NCBI RefSeq assembly: GCF_000204055.1
Contig: NW_006768823.1
Coordinates: 392,429 to 456,428, forward strand
Direction: 5' to 3'
From: Melampsora larici-populina 98AG31
Lineage: Eukaryota; Basidiomycota; Pucciniomycetes; Pucciniales; Melampsoraceae
Length of the DNA stretch: 64,000 nt
Shown: positions 25,062-38,467 of the stretch, piece by piece
Layout of the letters: each line of letters starts with the position of its first letter
How positions within the stretch are numbered: position 1 is the first letter of the stretch
Notes under the pieces: model-generated
Seen by the model: the letters and a program-made list of their open reading frames with translations, nothing else
Told to the model about the DNA's origin: nothing
The model's database searches: none
Program-made: the position numbers and the translations under genes

Positions 25062-25990
25062 CTTTTTCTTTTCTGGATTCGAATCTTGAAAAGTATTCTA
25101 AAGTGTAAAACAGAAACTTTAAAATCCAATTGTTTTTGTAAAGTCGTTCGTCAAACTTAAAAGATGACCTCAAAGCTAAACAAGATTTGATTGCATTCAT
25201 CTCCTGAAGAACTCATACATACACTTAAATACGGAACAATGTACTTACAAAACTGGATGTGATCTGATCATCTGATGTTTCCTGTCATGTCCTTCACTAA
25301 ACTTCAAACAAAGTCTCAAGTCGAAAGTGGTGCAGAGTTGTGCAAAGTGGTGGGGTGGTTTTTAGTGGCGCCTCGTGAGAATTGGTCAAGTTTGTTTAAG
25401 GTTATCTTGATATGTAAGTCACGAAGAGCGTGCACTGGGGCGCACCTCAACAAGGGTGCTCATTACCATTTACACTGGAAAATGATTGCAAGAAGATCAA
25501 CTTAAAGACCACCACAATCAACAAGAACAACAAGAATATTCACCATCATCCAACAATCTGAAGATACAAAGTACGATCAAATATAGGTAATCAATCCAAC
25601 GTTTCATGGGCGATATTATTATATGAATTCAAGTGAGTTTCTTTCTTTGTAATTTTGATTTGTTTATTTATTTACGTAAGATAAGTAATTCAATAACCGA
25701 CCGGAAAGTTTTAGTTCAATCTCAGAAACCAAATCAACTCAAATCAACTCACACTATAACTTATCATCATCACACTTTACCAATCACACAGTTCTCATCA
25801 AATTAATCAATTATTATGTAAAACAACCAAATCAAAAGGAATCCAGCTTGACATTACACAAAGAGATGATGAACACATTCCATCCAAGTAAATGATCTTC
25901 AATCAACTCATTCATCATTCACAAGAAAAGGATACTTAAAACTAGAGAACGGGGCGACCATTCACCGAACAAAAGTTGAAAAAGAACAAC
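25062..25990. promoter_or_regulatory. Shared 5' region of peroxin and TSC2
   Basis: 929 bp between the divergent start codons of the peroxin and TSC2. It must contain the promoters and 5' untranslated regions of both. The only long frames in it are short and featureless. No specific factor site is claimed. Confidence 0.5.
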
Positions 25991-28900
25991 ATGACTGAAA
26001 AGATTTTAAATCAACTCATTCAAACTTATTTATCAACACCCTCATCAACTTCAACTTCAACTACGTTAAAAAACATTGAAGCACATTTAAAGAAATCATT
26101 TGATTTCTCATCTGATCATGGTATGATTATCAACTCTTTGAGCTTAGACCGTACTATTCAAAATCAAATCATTTTAAAATTACAACAACCTAATCATCAT
26201 CAGCATTCAACAACTTTAGAACTGATTAGAATTCGATTTCAGCTAATCTCAGATTGGTTAAGGTTATCATCTTCATCTTCAACTTCTCCATCACTTATCA
26301 ATTTATCTTTTTATCAATCAATTCATCATTCAATTCTCATCGATCAATCCATCTCCAAACAAGTCTTGAAGGATGAAGAAATCATTCAGTCTATCATTAA
26401 CTCTATCAGCTCAATCACAAAGAATGGAAAATATATCACTGGTTATCATCAACTCATTCCGCTTATCATCAAACTCAACTCCAACAATCCAATCATTAAT
26501 ATTAACCAGGCCACTTCAATCACATCTCAACGATTCCATCAATCGGCTCGATTATTGATCTCCATCACTAAATTCTCATCGCCTCATCTCTCTAATGATG
26601 ATGTCAATCAAATCATCCATCACCTCATTCTTCATCATCCATCAAACCATCAGGATCATCTTGAGCTCACTCTAGAGTATATACAGGCGTTGATTGTCTT
26701 TGGCTACGTACCATCTCGTGAAAGTTTGATTCATCTGGTGAAATTTGTAGCTAAAGTCATTGGTTCAAATCATCACTGTGAGTGATTAATCTAGTTTCTA
26801 TCTTTTGATATTGTTCCTTGACTAAAATTCGAAAGGATACTGATCCCAATTCATTTACCTACCATTAACTTCAGCTTCGCCGATTATCAAACAAGCAAAA
26901 GAATGCATGAGAGATTTGATCAGGTCACCTTCCAATCAAGCCATTAGCTCATTAATTCATCTCATCTCAGAAGCTCGTCAGCATCCAGCTGATGTCGTCA
27001 TTGGCTCAATTCGATGTTTACGTGAAGCTTTCAGAGATTATCAATCGATTTCAAACACTTTGACTCATCATCTAGAAGACCATCAACTCAAAACGGCACT
27101 CTCTTTACTTAGTCTTGGTCTTAGTTTGATCAAGCATGAATTGATGAGCTTCATCAATTTCACTACCAATATTAGTGATGCTCAACGTCGTCAGGAAGAT
27201 TATCAAATTGAACAAGAAATCATTTACCTTTTGATTGATCGAATCCAGCTCACAATCGAACAACAGCATCTCCTTCAATCTCATCGATCTCAAGACCAAC
27301 AGTCTTCCCGAAAACATGACCGCGGAAATTCAATTTCGACTTCTGATGTCAAACCCTTGCATCAATCACAACCTGTGTCATATTCAAAGTCAAATAATCA
27401 TCAAGTCATCAAATCTGACGATCTGAATTCCATTCTTGATCTCATGATGGCCTTCTCAGATTCGGTTTTATCAGATTGGTTTCAGTCTGTCAACAATCCA
27501 TCAGGTACGTGTGTGAACACTCTTTCTGTCTCTTTCTGTTCTCTTTCACCTATTCATTATTCCTTCAATGACTGACTGATTTCAACTTCATGGAATGATG
27601 AACAGTCGACGCAGCCCACCATCCACTCAAATCATTTGCTAAACTCTTCTCAATCATCTTCAATCAATTCACTTCCAGTAACTTCCAACCTCTCTCTGCT
27701 CATCATAACCAGATCACTATCGGCAAGTACTTTAAATTGGCCATTCGTCTCTCTCAACATCTTCCATCTTCTCTCAAACTTATTCTCATCGACCAAATCG
27801 ATGCTGAGAGAGTTTGTGCACCTGATCACTCGCATTGGGTCTCCAATCTCAATTCACTTCTCAATGGGTTTTTCAACTTTGATCCTCCGCTTCCGAGTCA
27901 CGCTACCAACAATACGACTCCTCAGTTGATCTCCGATTCAATACTTTCTAGTACCCCTCAGATCTCCACCAGCACTCAACTACGCTTGCTTCGCTTAATC
28001 TCGGATGTCTTTCTTAGTACTCGTGATCTAGATGATTGGAGACAACAACTTTTAGATGAAGTTATCTTCCCTATTCTCACACGTATCCTACTTTTACACT
28101 ATTATCCTCCTTTTGATGATTCAGCTCTCATTGATGAATCTATGAATCTGATTCAAGAGATTCTCAAGAACGAATTAATCAATGATCTATTGGCCAGCGA
28201 TGATTTGACTTGCTCCTCTACTCCATCGCAACCTTTGAATTGCGATACCTATGATCTGTTTCGAAACCTTTTGATACGTGCTGCTAGCGTTGATCGCTTT
28301 TATGAGTCTAAAGAGGTCAGCGAATTGATCAAGTCTAGATTTCAAGCCAATCTCCCATCCATGGCGCCTTCGAATTCCGCCGATTCACCTACTTTACTTT
28401 CTCCTGTTGCTCTTCCTACCTCCATTTCACCTTCAAAACCAGCCACTACAGTTACCACCACTGCTTTATCCAGCTCTGGCCCTCAGACATCCGGCCGTCC
28501 CACGAAATCTACCTCGCATCACTCAGCTTGTCTTAAACGTCGTGAAAAATTGGCCTACAAGGCTGTAATCACCTTTCTTAAACTCTTTCAAGATTGTTTA
28601 GCAATCTCGACTTCGTACTCCAATCTACAATGTGCTGCCATTTTCAAACACCTTGTCCAGCTCCTACGACCTGCGCAAGATCCTCACCTCGGTTTACCTA
28701 TTGATTCTTCTCCTGTCTTCAATGGGAATCTCTTCAGTTTCAACGATCTAGACCATCATCTTAAGCGGACTAGCTCACCTTCCACTCTCCAATCTTCCGC
28801 CAAGCTCGCCATTCTTAAATGTTTGGTCAGGCTAAGGGCTGATGAAGAGCATCGGGTTCAGTTTGTACGAGATGTGAATATTGAAGGATTAGCTAGTATC

Positions 28901-31900
28901 ATCGGGCGTGTAGTCTCTCGTGATGCGAAACCGTACGTAAAGTTTTGAATCAAATATTTCTCTTTTCATTGACTGAGAATTTGTCGCATTTGGACATACT
29001 TTTTGTTCTCTGACACATAGGACAGCTCCAACAGAGCCTAGGACGTACGATCGGAAAAGAGGCCTGACGCCAGATCAGAATCCGGTGACTAGCCCTACAG
29101 CCTCTCGTCTCAAGTCTCGAAGCATGAGCATCAATCATCCAATCAAGAAGGATCCCAATCTTGGAGATGAGAGTGAATTTATCGTTTTGTCACGCAAACC
29201 AACCGCCACATCGAGCATGACTTCAGCTGCTGAAGAGTTAGTTGATCGTCACCTATGGACATGTCCTGAAGATCTAGACGAATTCAATTGGCCTCCTCAT
29301 ATCCGTACTCAGTCGACTCATAGTCTTGTTACCTTTGATCATGTAACACGGAAAGATTGGGATCCATCATCCGAACAAAAGTCAATCTGGCCTCCGAAAC
29401 CAGTTCCTCAATCGAGTAGCGCTTGTCAACATCATCAATTGGCACAAAATCTTACTATCTTACCTATCTCTGAATATTTAGCTGCATTGATTTCGATTTT
29501 GAGATATGATACTGATTGGGAACTGGTGTCTTACATATTATGTCATCTACCTGGTCAACTCTCCAACAAGCACTTTGTATGTGGACCTAATGCATCGCAA
29601 CAGATTCATCAATTACGTCGATTCTTATGTTCTGGTATCAAACTTGATAAATTACTTGTCCAAGTCAGATTTCCACCTCGACAAAAGGTCAAACCGACAG
29701 ATGCACATGCGATCACCTATCAAACGTTATCCACTTTGATCGCTTACAAAGCTTTGTTTGATAAGGCACAGGCAGACGAGTTGGTCGGATCGTTTGTGAC
29801 GGGTTTAGGAAAGTACAAAGATACAGCCAAAGCTTGTATTCATGCTCTTTCACTGTCTTGTCATGAACTTCCACTCTCGATCACGAAATATTTACCTGAG
29901 ATTTTGAGGGGATTGATGAGGATTGTATCATCGGCATTTGCATCGGTTCATATTTTAGAATTACTTGGATTCTTAGGACAGATGCCAACGTTGTATGCCA
30001 ACTTAACAGAAGAAGAATTCAAAATGATCTTTGGGATTGCTTTACAATATATTACGAATCATAATCAACAAAGTTTACTAGAAGCTAAGAATTCGGTTCC
30101 ATCGAGTCCTCATCCTGGATCTAAACTAGCTAATTCGAATTTAAGCATGACAGATAATAATCAATTGGGAGATGATGTTCAATTAGCCTTTCGTCAATAT
30201 GTTTATCTTATGGCATTTTACGTGATTTCGCTTTGGTTTGTGTCATTGAAATTACCGGATCGAAGGAAATATGTTCGATTTATCACTCGGAAATTGATTC
30301 AAGCTTGTGAAGGTAAAGCAGAATTAGATGAACCCACTGAAGTTTGTTTTGATATGTTGAATCGATATACATATTCGAATGCGGAACCGAAACCGAGGAA
30401 GAAACATTCGAAATTCAATGAAGTGATTCATTCTTCATTGGGTAAACCGATTCGAACCTCTTCCTGGGTTGTGGGTTCGTCAATCCTAACGATCAAATGT
30501 CTTAGTAGACCTGGTTGGACAGAAGTTTGTGTGAGACGACCAAGTGGGATGGTGAAGATGATTTGGGAGTTGGAAAACTTGAGTGGTGATCATGCTGCTT
30601 CTGAATATGATGTTTTGGATATGGTGATCAGACATCGAGATACACTTTATTCTTCGGCATTTGATGAAGATGGATGGGTGGCTTCTACTCAACATCAACC
30701 AAACTCAAGTACAGATCCTGATCAAGAGATTGATCAATCAAATCCAGATCTTAATGAATCTATGACTGATCAAGGTTTGAAATTTGAAAAAGTTAGAGAA
30801 GTTAAACTTGATTCTATCTTAAGTCAATCTAGTGAAATCACACGTACGACTGGTATTGAACCTAATTATACTAATCTGGTCGTCGAACCTAGTTTCTTTG
30901 CACTGCAATTATTACCATTTAGTGATTCGTCATCACTTCAATCATCTTCAAGTAACACATCTCTCGATTACAAACCGATGCTGATTCCAGATGGTGTACG
31001 TTATCAAAGATCAATCGACACCATAGATCGTATACCTGTAGTTGAATTTCATAAATTAGGAGTGATTTATGTGGGACCAGGTCAAAAGACAGAAGAAGAG
31101 ATTTTAGGAAATTTAGAAGGATCGAAAGCTTATATTGATTTTTTAAGTTCGTTAGGAACTTTGATTAGATTAAAAGGATGTGAAGGTTATAATACCGGAG
31201 GATTAGATGTCAGATCAGATGAACATGGAAGATATGGATATGTTTGGGGTGATGATATTACACAAGTGACCTTTCATGTGGCCACTCTGATGCCGATCGA
31301 AACCGAAAGCCACGAAGGAGACATCATTAACAGATCAGAAGGATTGTTGAAGAAGAAATCATTGATTGGAAATGATTATGTGGTGATTGTGTTTAATGAA
31401 TCAGGATCAGAGTATAAGTTTGGATGTCTTTCATCAGAATGTAATTATATTAATATTATCATTGAACCTAACACGCCTAGAACGAATTTAACATCTAATG
31501 ATTTAAAGTTTTATAAGATTTCATTACAACTTAGACCTGGTTTACCATTTATTGGACCGATTGAAAACTTTAAATTAGTTTCAAGTTCGATGATTTCAGA
31601 ATTTATTAGAAGGATTTCCATTAATGCCAATACGTTTGTTCAAGTTTATTTAGGTACAGTTGGAACTGGTAATCGGAAATTAGAGTATGTTTCTCATTGG
31701 AGAGGTAGGTTAAGAGAAATTAAAAGGTTAAAAGAAAGAGTTTTGAAGTTTGAAGTAGAGAAGAAGATTAAAGAAGAAAATGAAATGAGAGACAGAAGAG
31801 GTGAGAATTTGGGTCATCATGCTGGTAATGGAGTAGGGGGAAATGATGGTGAATTTGATGTAGATGGATTAGTTGATTTAAGAGATTTTAGTTCATGGAC

Positions 31901-31907
31901 TGGATAG
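25991..31907 (+). CDS. TSC2: Tuberin (TSC2), Rheb GTPase-activating protein
   Basis: With TSC1, tuberin stimulates GTP hydrolysis by Rheb and so restrains TORC1 in response to nutrients. Four exons (25991-26777, 26875-27504, 27606-28932, 29021-31907) stay in frame to 1876 residues, close to human tuberin (1807). The N-terminal two thirds are a helical HEAT-like scaffold with Ser-rich inserts. Residues of about 1600-1820 form the Rap/Ran-GAP domain: GNLEGSKAYIDFLSSLGTLI, then GGLDVRSDEHGRYGYVW, VTFHVATLMP and IGNDYVVIVFNESG, followed by INANTFVQVYLG and SHWRGRLREIKRLKERV. The catalytic thumb Asn of this GAP class is present (IGNDYV, about residue 1699). A short basic tail follows. The ATG at 25991 is the first in the open frame. 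Confidence 0.95.
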
Positions 31908-34900
31908 TGTTCATTCTGATCATCTTGATGTTGGTTTGTAAGGTTTTTAGTTTTGTTTTGTTTTTCATTTGGTTCATATTGGGATTTACAAAGAAACATG
32001 CAACTTTTTTTTATTTGTCTGGTTTAAGTTTTTTTTTGTTCAATATTGATTAGAGAAAAAAAGGAAAAAGAAATCACAATATGTAACTAAGTTAGATACA
32101 TACATAGATAGATGATGAAAGAAAAGTAAATAAATACATTCAGTATATAGATAAATATATAGATATGATTAAAGAAAATGAATAAAGAAATTAGTTTTTG
32201 ATTTGTTTGAACATTTGTTTTTTAGTGAAATTTTTTCGAGTTGTTGAATATATGTATATGTAATGTTTGTTTTTTGAAGAAGGACTTCTTTTGCAGGTTA
32301 TTTTTTCTTTTTTGGAAAGAAATTTGATTTGATTTTTAAAGATTTTTTGGGATTTTGTTTTTGTTGAAGAGGAAAGTTTGTGAGTGAAAAAGTTGGTTTG
32401 ATGTGATCTGGAAGTATTGGAAGTGAAATAGATGGGATTGAGTGTATGGTTTTTCTTTGCACACAAGAGACCTTTCCTAGGCTGCAGGTTGTTTTTTTTG
32501 GAAAGACTAGAGAATATGTGGACATGCCCTCAACAGGGGACCTGGTTATAAGACGTACACCACAGGGCAACTTTTGATGTATGGTATATGAACAACTGAG
32601 CTCCAGGAACAGGTGGGGTTCATGTTGGGATCAGATGAAGGAAACACAATTGAGGCTAGGTGCTCTGAGGGTGGTTGATGATGTATCCAGAACATAAAAT
32701 CTCAGGTCAAATTGGGCCCACATAGACCACAATGTCCTTGGTGTGTGAGTTGAGTGAGATGTTGGGTACATGTTTGCACCCATTCTGGGTCGGAAGAAGG
32801 GTACAATCACAATGGGTTCTGAGCACATTGGCAGATATGTGAGCAATGGGTGAACTATAAATCTGTGATTCTCATATTGCAGTACAGCCAACAAATTTAC
32901 CTCAGATTAGCCTTTAAGGGGTTTCCAAGTTGAAGGCTTTTATGTATTTTTAAACAGCAACTTGCCCATCAATATGCCTGTGTTTTTTGAAGGGGACACC
33001 TTTTTAGGTGTCCTGCTTTAAGATTACATTGGCTTTGCAAAGGTTTTTTTATGAATAACTTGTCCAAATTTGTAGAAAACATATGCAAAAAGATTAAACT
33101 TGAAAACCTTCATTGAAACATCCTCAAATCCTTGGACAGCATCTTTCTGAGGATTGGAGCCAAGGTATTTTTGGGGGCAAAACAATGACCTGGATTGAAA
33201 CCTCAGACAAGATATGTCTAGGGATTTGCACCCAATGAGGCCTCTGATTCCGCAAATGAAGATGGACTTTTAATAAGGTTAAAACACAATATGTGAAGGA
33301 AAAACAAGACAATAAAGCATAAACAGAGTATTGACCAACAGTTCAGTTAACACAATAAGTTGATGATAAAGAGACAATAAAAACACATTGACCTTAGATA
33401 TCTTGTTCCATCAACAACAATGGGTCATTGTGTTGCAAAAAGTGCGCAACACAACACATTGAAACACACCTGCTTGGACTTCTGCCAATTGCATTGCCCC
33501 ATCAAGCTGGGAGTTCTCTTCTTTTGGTTTGTGTTGATGGGCAACACAACTAGAGCAACCCTGACAGCGGGCTTTGGAAATAGTCAGAAGGACCTTCTGG
33601 GTGGCAGAAAGTATTTGTTGATCTGATTGGGTCTTCCTTGTGCCAAGGAACATCAAATATGTACTGTGTTGGTTGAAGGTTGAAGTGCTGTCAAGCTTGC
33701 ACATAAGTAGTCCAAGAGGCCTCAATGGCCTTGGGTGTAGAATAGGTAGAACAAAATAAACATGTGATATTTTAAAATTACATGAACATTTGTCTATTTG
33801 ACTTCATGAGTAGATAATAAGTTCTGAAATATAATATCATTAATGTGACTGTTTGCACTGATTTTTGCGGTTTTCCAAGGGTTGTGTCTCCAGCAATGCA
33901 ATGGGGGCTTGCCAACACCAGTTGTGTTTCTCAGGTCTGGGTGGGAATATCTTTTGTTGTGTTGCAAGCAATGCAACACAGCGGCCCATTGTTGCCATCA
34001 AGATTCCTAGAGCGGATCAAAGGGGTCACTACATAAAGAAAACAAACACACACATCCACAATTACCCCTGAATGAAAATTTACCACTGAATCTACATCAC
34101 CCCCTTTCTCCCTTTGTACACTGTCTTAGACATTCCAAATTTCTAATTACACACCCACACTAAACAGACTGGGGATTGTATTGACACTTGAACAATGAAT
34201 TCCAACATGTCAGACAGTTGTCCTTCCAGAGCAGTCATGTTGTGGCCAAAATGAATGACACATTCCAGATATCATTTGTTTTCTATTCTATCTTTTAATC
34301 TTGTTTATGATCAATTTCACTGCTGGGAATCCTAGCATCAAGCCTAGGACTAGTGACAACATCTCTTTAATTTCAAATTACCTCTCTTGAATAAAGACAA
34401 GTTGCTGGTTACCTGTGGTTACTGCTTCTCCAACTCACCATCCACTTCCAATCCCCAATTCACTCATCATTTTGCTTTCTGAGTGCTATTATCATGATCA
34501 GTACTGTATCTAGTCACAGATTGATCATCATCTTCCTCAGTTTTTCTTGCTGGCACTGTTCATTATATGTTAGTTTATCTTTGTTCAATCACCAAAACTC
34601 AAACTTGACGCCCCTTCATAGATAGGGTATAAAGAGCATACAGCTGTCTAAAAGAATTAGAAGACGCCTCATTCAAAAGAAACAATGATTGGTTTGTGGA
34701 TGAACATACCCCAGCAACATCAAAGATCACAGGAGTTGAAAAGAACAAGATTCAGTGTGATAGAGGGAATATAAATAGGGTGCATTTGAGCTTGAGATGT
34801 AGCTGCAGTTGCTTATAACAGAGTTAATTGGGGTTTGGTTAAAAATGGGAATCAGCTTCCATTGTTTGACAAAATCAATGTTTGAAACAAGGAGAATCAA

Positions 34901-36081
34901 GGTGAAATTGACCAAAAGTTGAAAGAAATAGTGACACAATTGAACAGAAGAAGTTGCCAACTTCAAAAATGAAAGGTAACCTTATTTGAATAACACTAAC
35001 ACTACTCAACAGGTACATAATAGAGAACAGGGCATCTGCAAGTACCTTGTAACAATTTTTTTACATAGGATGATACTCTTTTTCAAGAGTTTTTTTGAAT
35101 TGCTTTTGTTCAAGAGGAAAGTTGATCATAAGAGGAAAACTTTACTTGTTATGAGGTAGCAGGGACCTGAATCAAAAGGAATCAAGTGAACAGGTTTTAT
35201 TGGCACACAAGAAAGATTTTTATGTCATAAACTCACATCAACTTGTTTGATAATTTTATTCATATACATCTGTAAGCCATGAAATCTCACCTGATTCAAA
35301 CACTTCAACTCATGAAATTACTTTATTCATATTTGATGTCTTCTGACTTTTTACTGGATAGGATATGATTTCATACAAAATGAGTGATCTTTGTTGGTTC
35401 TTGGTCAAACCCTTGCGGGAGTATTGTGCTCTTTTTCTCAGTTATGCTTCCAATGCTTGAAAAATTATTGAGCAAGATGGGTAGATACTGAGGGAATCAA
35501 GAAATTAGATTGATTACCACAAAAGCAAGTCTGAACTATGATCCAGAATGCTGGATGGGAATGCTCACTCAACACATGCCGTTTTTCTCTCAAAGCGTGA
35601 GTTTGTAAAGAACGCTGATATCATTTTGTAACCAAAAAAATTAGTGAATGAAAGGAAATGTCTTCGAAATATTTACGGAATTGAATGAATTACACAATTG
35701 TCTGAGTACTCATGTGAGATGCAAAAAGGCCACATAGAGCCAAATAAATAGACCTGCTGAATGAAATATGATTTAAAAGTTCAAAGGCTCGAAATAAGAA
35801 GTCGCTCTTCATCCTTTCACAGGGTGATTGATTATTTGAGTATCCGCGAAAGGTATCTAGTTTTTCGGGCTTAGCAAGGTGCTACTGTCCTCCAAATTAT
35901 TCAAACTTGATAGCTCATGATTTTGTTGTCATTTTTATAGAGGCTGAATGGGGTTGGGATACCACTTTTCGGAGCTAAAAGAGCAAAATCGAATCACTGG
36001 TGAGAAAAATGTCTTCTCATAAACTTGCAGTTGCCATTCCTGCAACTTGCAAAAAAACTCACCCAGCGCAGTTGCCCGCTA
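31908..36081. other. Long AT-rich spacer with one MITE
   Basis: Over 4 kb without a supportable gene. The first few hundred bases include the TSC2 3' region (AT-rich, with short A and T runs). A MITE lies at 33415-33994. The rest is AT-rich DNA with short frames that lack splice support or recognisable domains. Confidence 0.5.
33415..33994. mobile_element. 580-bp MITE with 7-bp target repeat
   Basis: Inverted termini CAACAATGGG at 33415 and CCCATTGTTG ending at 33994. The similarity continues inward imperfectly for about 40 bp (GTGTTGC and CAACACAAC blocks on both arms). Flanked on both sides by CCATCAA (33408-33414 and 33995-34001). No coding capacity. CAA ends and a 7-8 bp duplication fit a hAT-mobilised element, but the superfamily is an inference. 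Confidence 0.7.
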
Positions 36082-37425
36082 TTAGGATATGTTGGCAGTG
36101 GTATAAAATTCTGCGAGAAATCTTGCCCACTTGGCTTTCCACTGCGTTGGATCCGATTTTACAGGTACAGAATGAACTTTGGCGGCTAGAAGTCGTTGCA
36201 TGGTGAGTCGAAGTCGAGATTCAAAAATCCCAGGCTCGATGGCTTCCCCAAACCAGCGACGAACAGCAGTGTTCGGATCATTTGGCTCCATACCGATGTA
36301 CTTGTACAAAAGTTGGGCTCCCTCGGTGAGCGTACTTTGCGAAGTGTGAGGGATTTTGGGTGCCTCCAAGGCTATTCTCAGTTTTACCATCAGATTTGGG
36401 TCAAAGCCTTTTGATAAGAATTCCAATCGCAAGCCATCGTTGATCCATGTGCCCCGTTCAAGATTCTCATCGGACAAGGGCTGTCGAAAACTACTCTTGA
36501 CATTACCAACGAGCATGTTGAATCGCTGGCTATAGGTAGATGTGTGACAGTTTGCTGAAAGCCGAGAAGTGTGAGATGTTCGAGGAGGATTTGGACCATC
36601 TGATGGACTGAGGCAGAAAATTTGCAGCCAACCCTTCTCTGCAGAAATGTCCCAAGGAATAGTTTGTTGATTGGCATTCGTCCGCCTACTGAGTATCAGT
36701 AGAAGCACTCGACGAGCCTCATTCAATTCGGCGGCGCTCCACCTTCTGTTTTTGGCCTCCCATAATTTTAACGAATCCCCAATTTTGATGACGACTTCCC
36801 AGTTCAATCCGCGTGACCACAGCATATACATATCCTCCTTCCTCCACCAAACCGGCTTCTTTCCTCTTGCACTCATCACGGTCAAAAGGTGACATCTACG
36901 TTGAAGCTCTTGAGGATCCATGACGCGTTGATACCAACGACAAACATTCACCAGTCGTGCATACGTTTCAGGAGTATTGAATGGTCCTCTTGCTGCCAGG
37001 TTTGACCATCCATTTCGGCTCGATTCCAAAAGACTTTCCTCAGGTCGACCGTGTTGAATTGCTTCGCCAAAGATTCCCCGAAGTTCACTTTCCAAGGGGT
37101 CATCCTTGTTTCGCAATGTCGATATTGTTTTTTCAGAATTCAGCCCTCGTGTCTCCATGTTGACTTGATAAGTATTACGTCGTAAGATACCCTCAACCAA
37201 AATTCCAGTCTGGATAGGTCTAAGGGATTTTATTGATGGACGTGGAAAGAATGCATGATCTATGAGGCGGGCATTGATCATCGTGTTGCTCGGATAGTCA
37301 AACTGAAGACTTATATCGGCTAATGTGTTTGCGAGCATGTATGCTTGAGAATAAGGTGCATTGGTCCAACACAAGAGGAGTACCGTCATCGAAGAAATTA
37401 GATCTATACGCCATGTACTCAGCAT
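36082..37425 (-). CDS. Putative secreted protein, single exon, family unknown
   Basis: One uninterrupted frame of 447 residues starting at the first ATG. The N-terminus looks like a signal peptide: a charged start, a hydrophobic core (LISSMTVLLLCW), then a plausible cleavage region (NAPYSQAYM). The rest is soluble-looking and rich in charged and aromatic residues (ARLVNVCRWYQRV, KPVWWRKEDMYMLWSRGLNW) with only four or five cysteines after the signal. I recognise no domain. Length and lack of introns set it apart from its neighbours. In a rust it would be a candidate secreted or effector-type protein, but nothing shows a host role. It sits in a repeat-rich, gene-poor stretch. Confidence 0.7.
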   Translation of the reverse strand: MLSTWRIDLISSMTVLLLCWTNAPYSQAYMLANTLADISLQFDYPSNTMINARLIDHAFFPRPSIKSLRPIQTGILVEGILRRNTYQVNMETRGLNSEKTISTLRNKDDPLESELRGIFGEAIQHGRPEESLLESSRNGWSNLAARGPFNTPETYARLVNVCRWYQRVMDPQELQRRCHLLTVMSARGKKPVWWRKEDMYMLWSRGLNWEVVIKIGDSLKLWEAKNRRWSAAELNEARRVLLLILSRRTNANQQTIPWDISAEKGWLQIFCLSPSDGPNPPRTSHTSRLSANCHTSTYSQRFNMLVGNVKSSFRQPLSDENLERGTWINDGLRLEFLSKGFDPNLMVKLRIALEAPKIPHTSQSTLTEGAQLLYKYIGMEPNDPNTAVRRWFGEAIEPGIFESRLRLTMQRLLAAKVHSVPVKSDPTQWKAKWARFLAEFYTTANIS

Positions 37426-38440
37426 TCTCGACGAGCGAAAGGTAAACGCGTTTTCAATAGATGTGCATGAATTTTCAAGGTATGTAAAATTGGTATTGTG
37501 GGTTTTAATAATGTTGACTCGGGTCGGAAACGATCGTGGATGGTTGAAGAGTTTGTATAGAGAAAAAACACAGCTAAATTCTTCAAGGTGAATTGGTCAA
37601 TGCTGAGCTACATAGTCATCCTTGCAATTCCAGGAAGTACTCACAAGATCAACGTATTTTTTTTAAGAAGGGCAAGTTGTCCCTTGAAGTTTGATGTTGT
37701 TTTAATGAAGGCAAGAAAGATTGAAAGGCGAAAGGAGACCTTGGGGTGATTAATGAGGGTAAATAGATATTTGATGTGAAAGACTCTGCATTGGGAATGG
37801 TGAATAGAGACCGGAAGGAGAAGGACAGGGGTCAGGATTGGGACCTGAAGCATTCAGCTCCAAGTTAGAGATTTTTTTCTGATGCGCTGTATTGGAAAAT
37901 ATACTTCACTTCGCAAGAGGCGGAAAAGAAAAGTCGAAAAAAGGTTCGAACGCAGAGATATCAGCACTTTGGCTCTAAATGACTCAAGATGGGGGAAACA
38001 ATAGAGCTAATTGTGTACGGTGTAAGTGTTTGAAGGGACCCTCCGGCCATGGCGGACATCTTTCATGCCATCACAAAAGTTGATATGTACATATGATGGT
38101 CTTTCATTCGTGCAGGCTCATGACGAAGGAGCAGAGTCTTGCTCTTGCAGCTCCATATGACATATGACCTCCCGCTTGCTCAGAGTGTTGACTCAAGACT
38201 TGCAATAACAGGATCATACTTTTTGTCTTCCAACCATTTGGAACGATCGACTCAAATCACTGCCACATCCGCTGTAATTTAGTAGGTTCAGTCCGAACCC
38301 TGCGAGAGATACTTCTACAAGAGATTTAAGTTACGGGTGGACCAGCAAATGAACACGTGACTAACAACATGGGGTTGGAGGACAGACGGGATAGCCTAGT
38401 GATAAAAACAGATACATCTGATTTGTGTTTGAGCTGCTAT
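37426..38440. other. Spacer, no gene seen
   Basis: Lies upstream of the putative secreted-protein gene and would hold its promoter. No coding frame or repeat is supportable. Confidence 0.45.
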
Positions 38441-38467
38441 TGAACAGTAGGATCCCGGGATCCTCAC

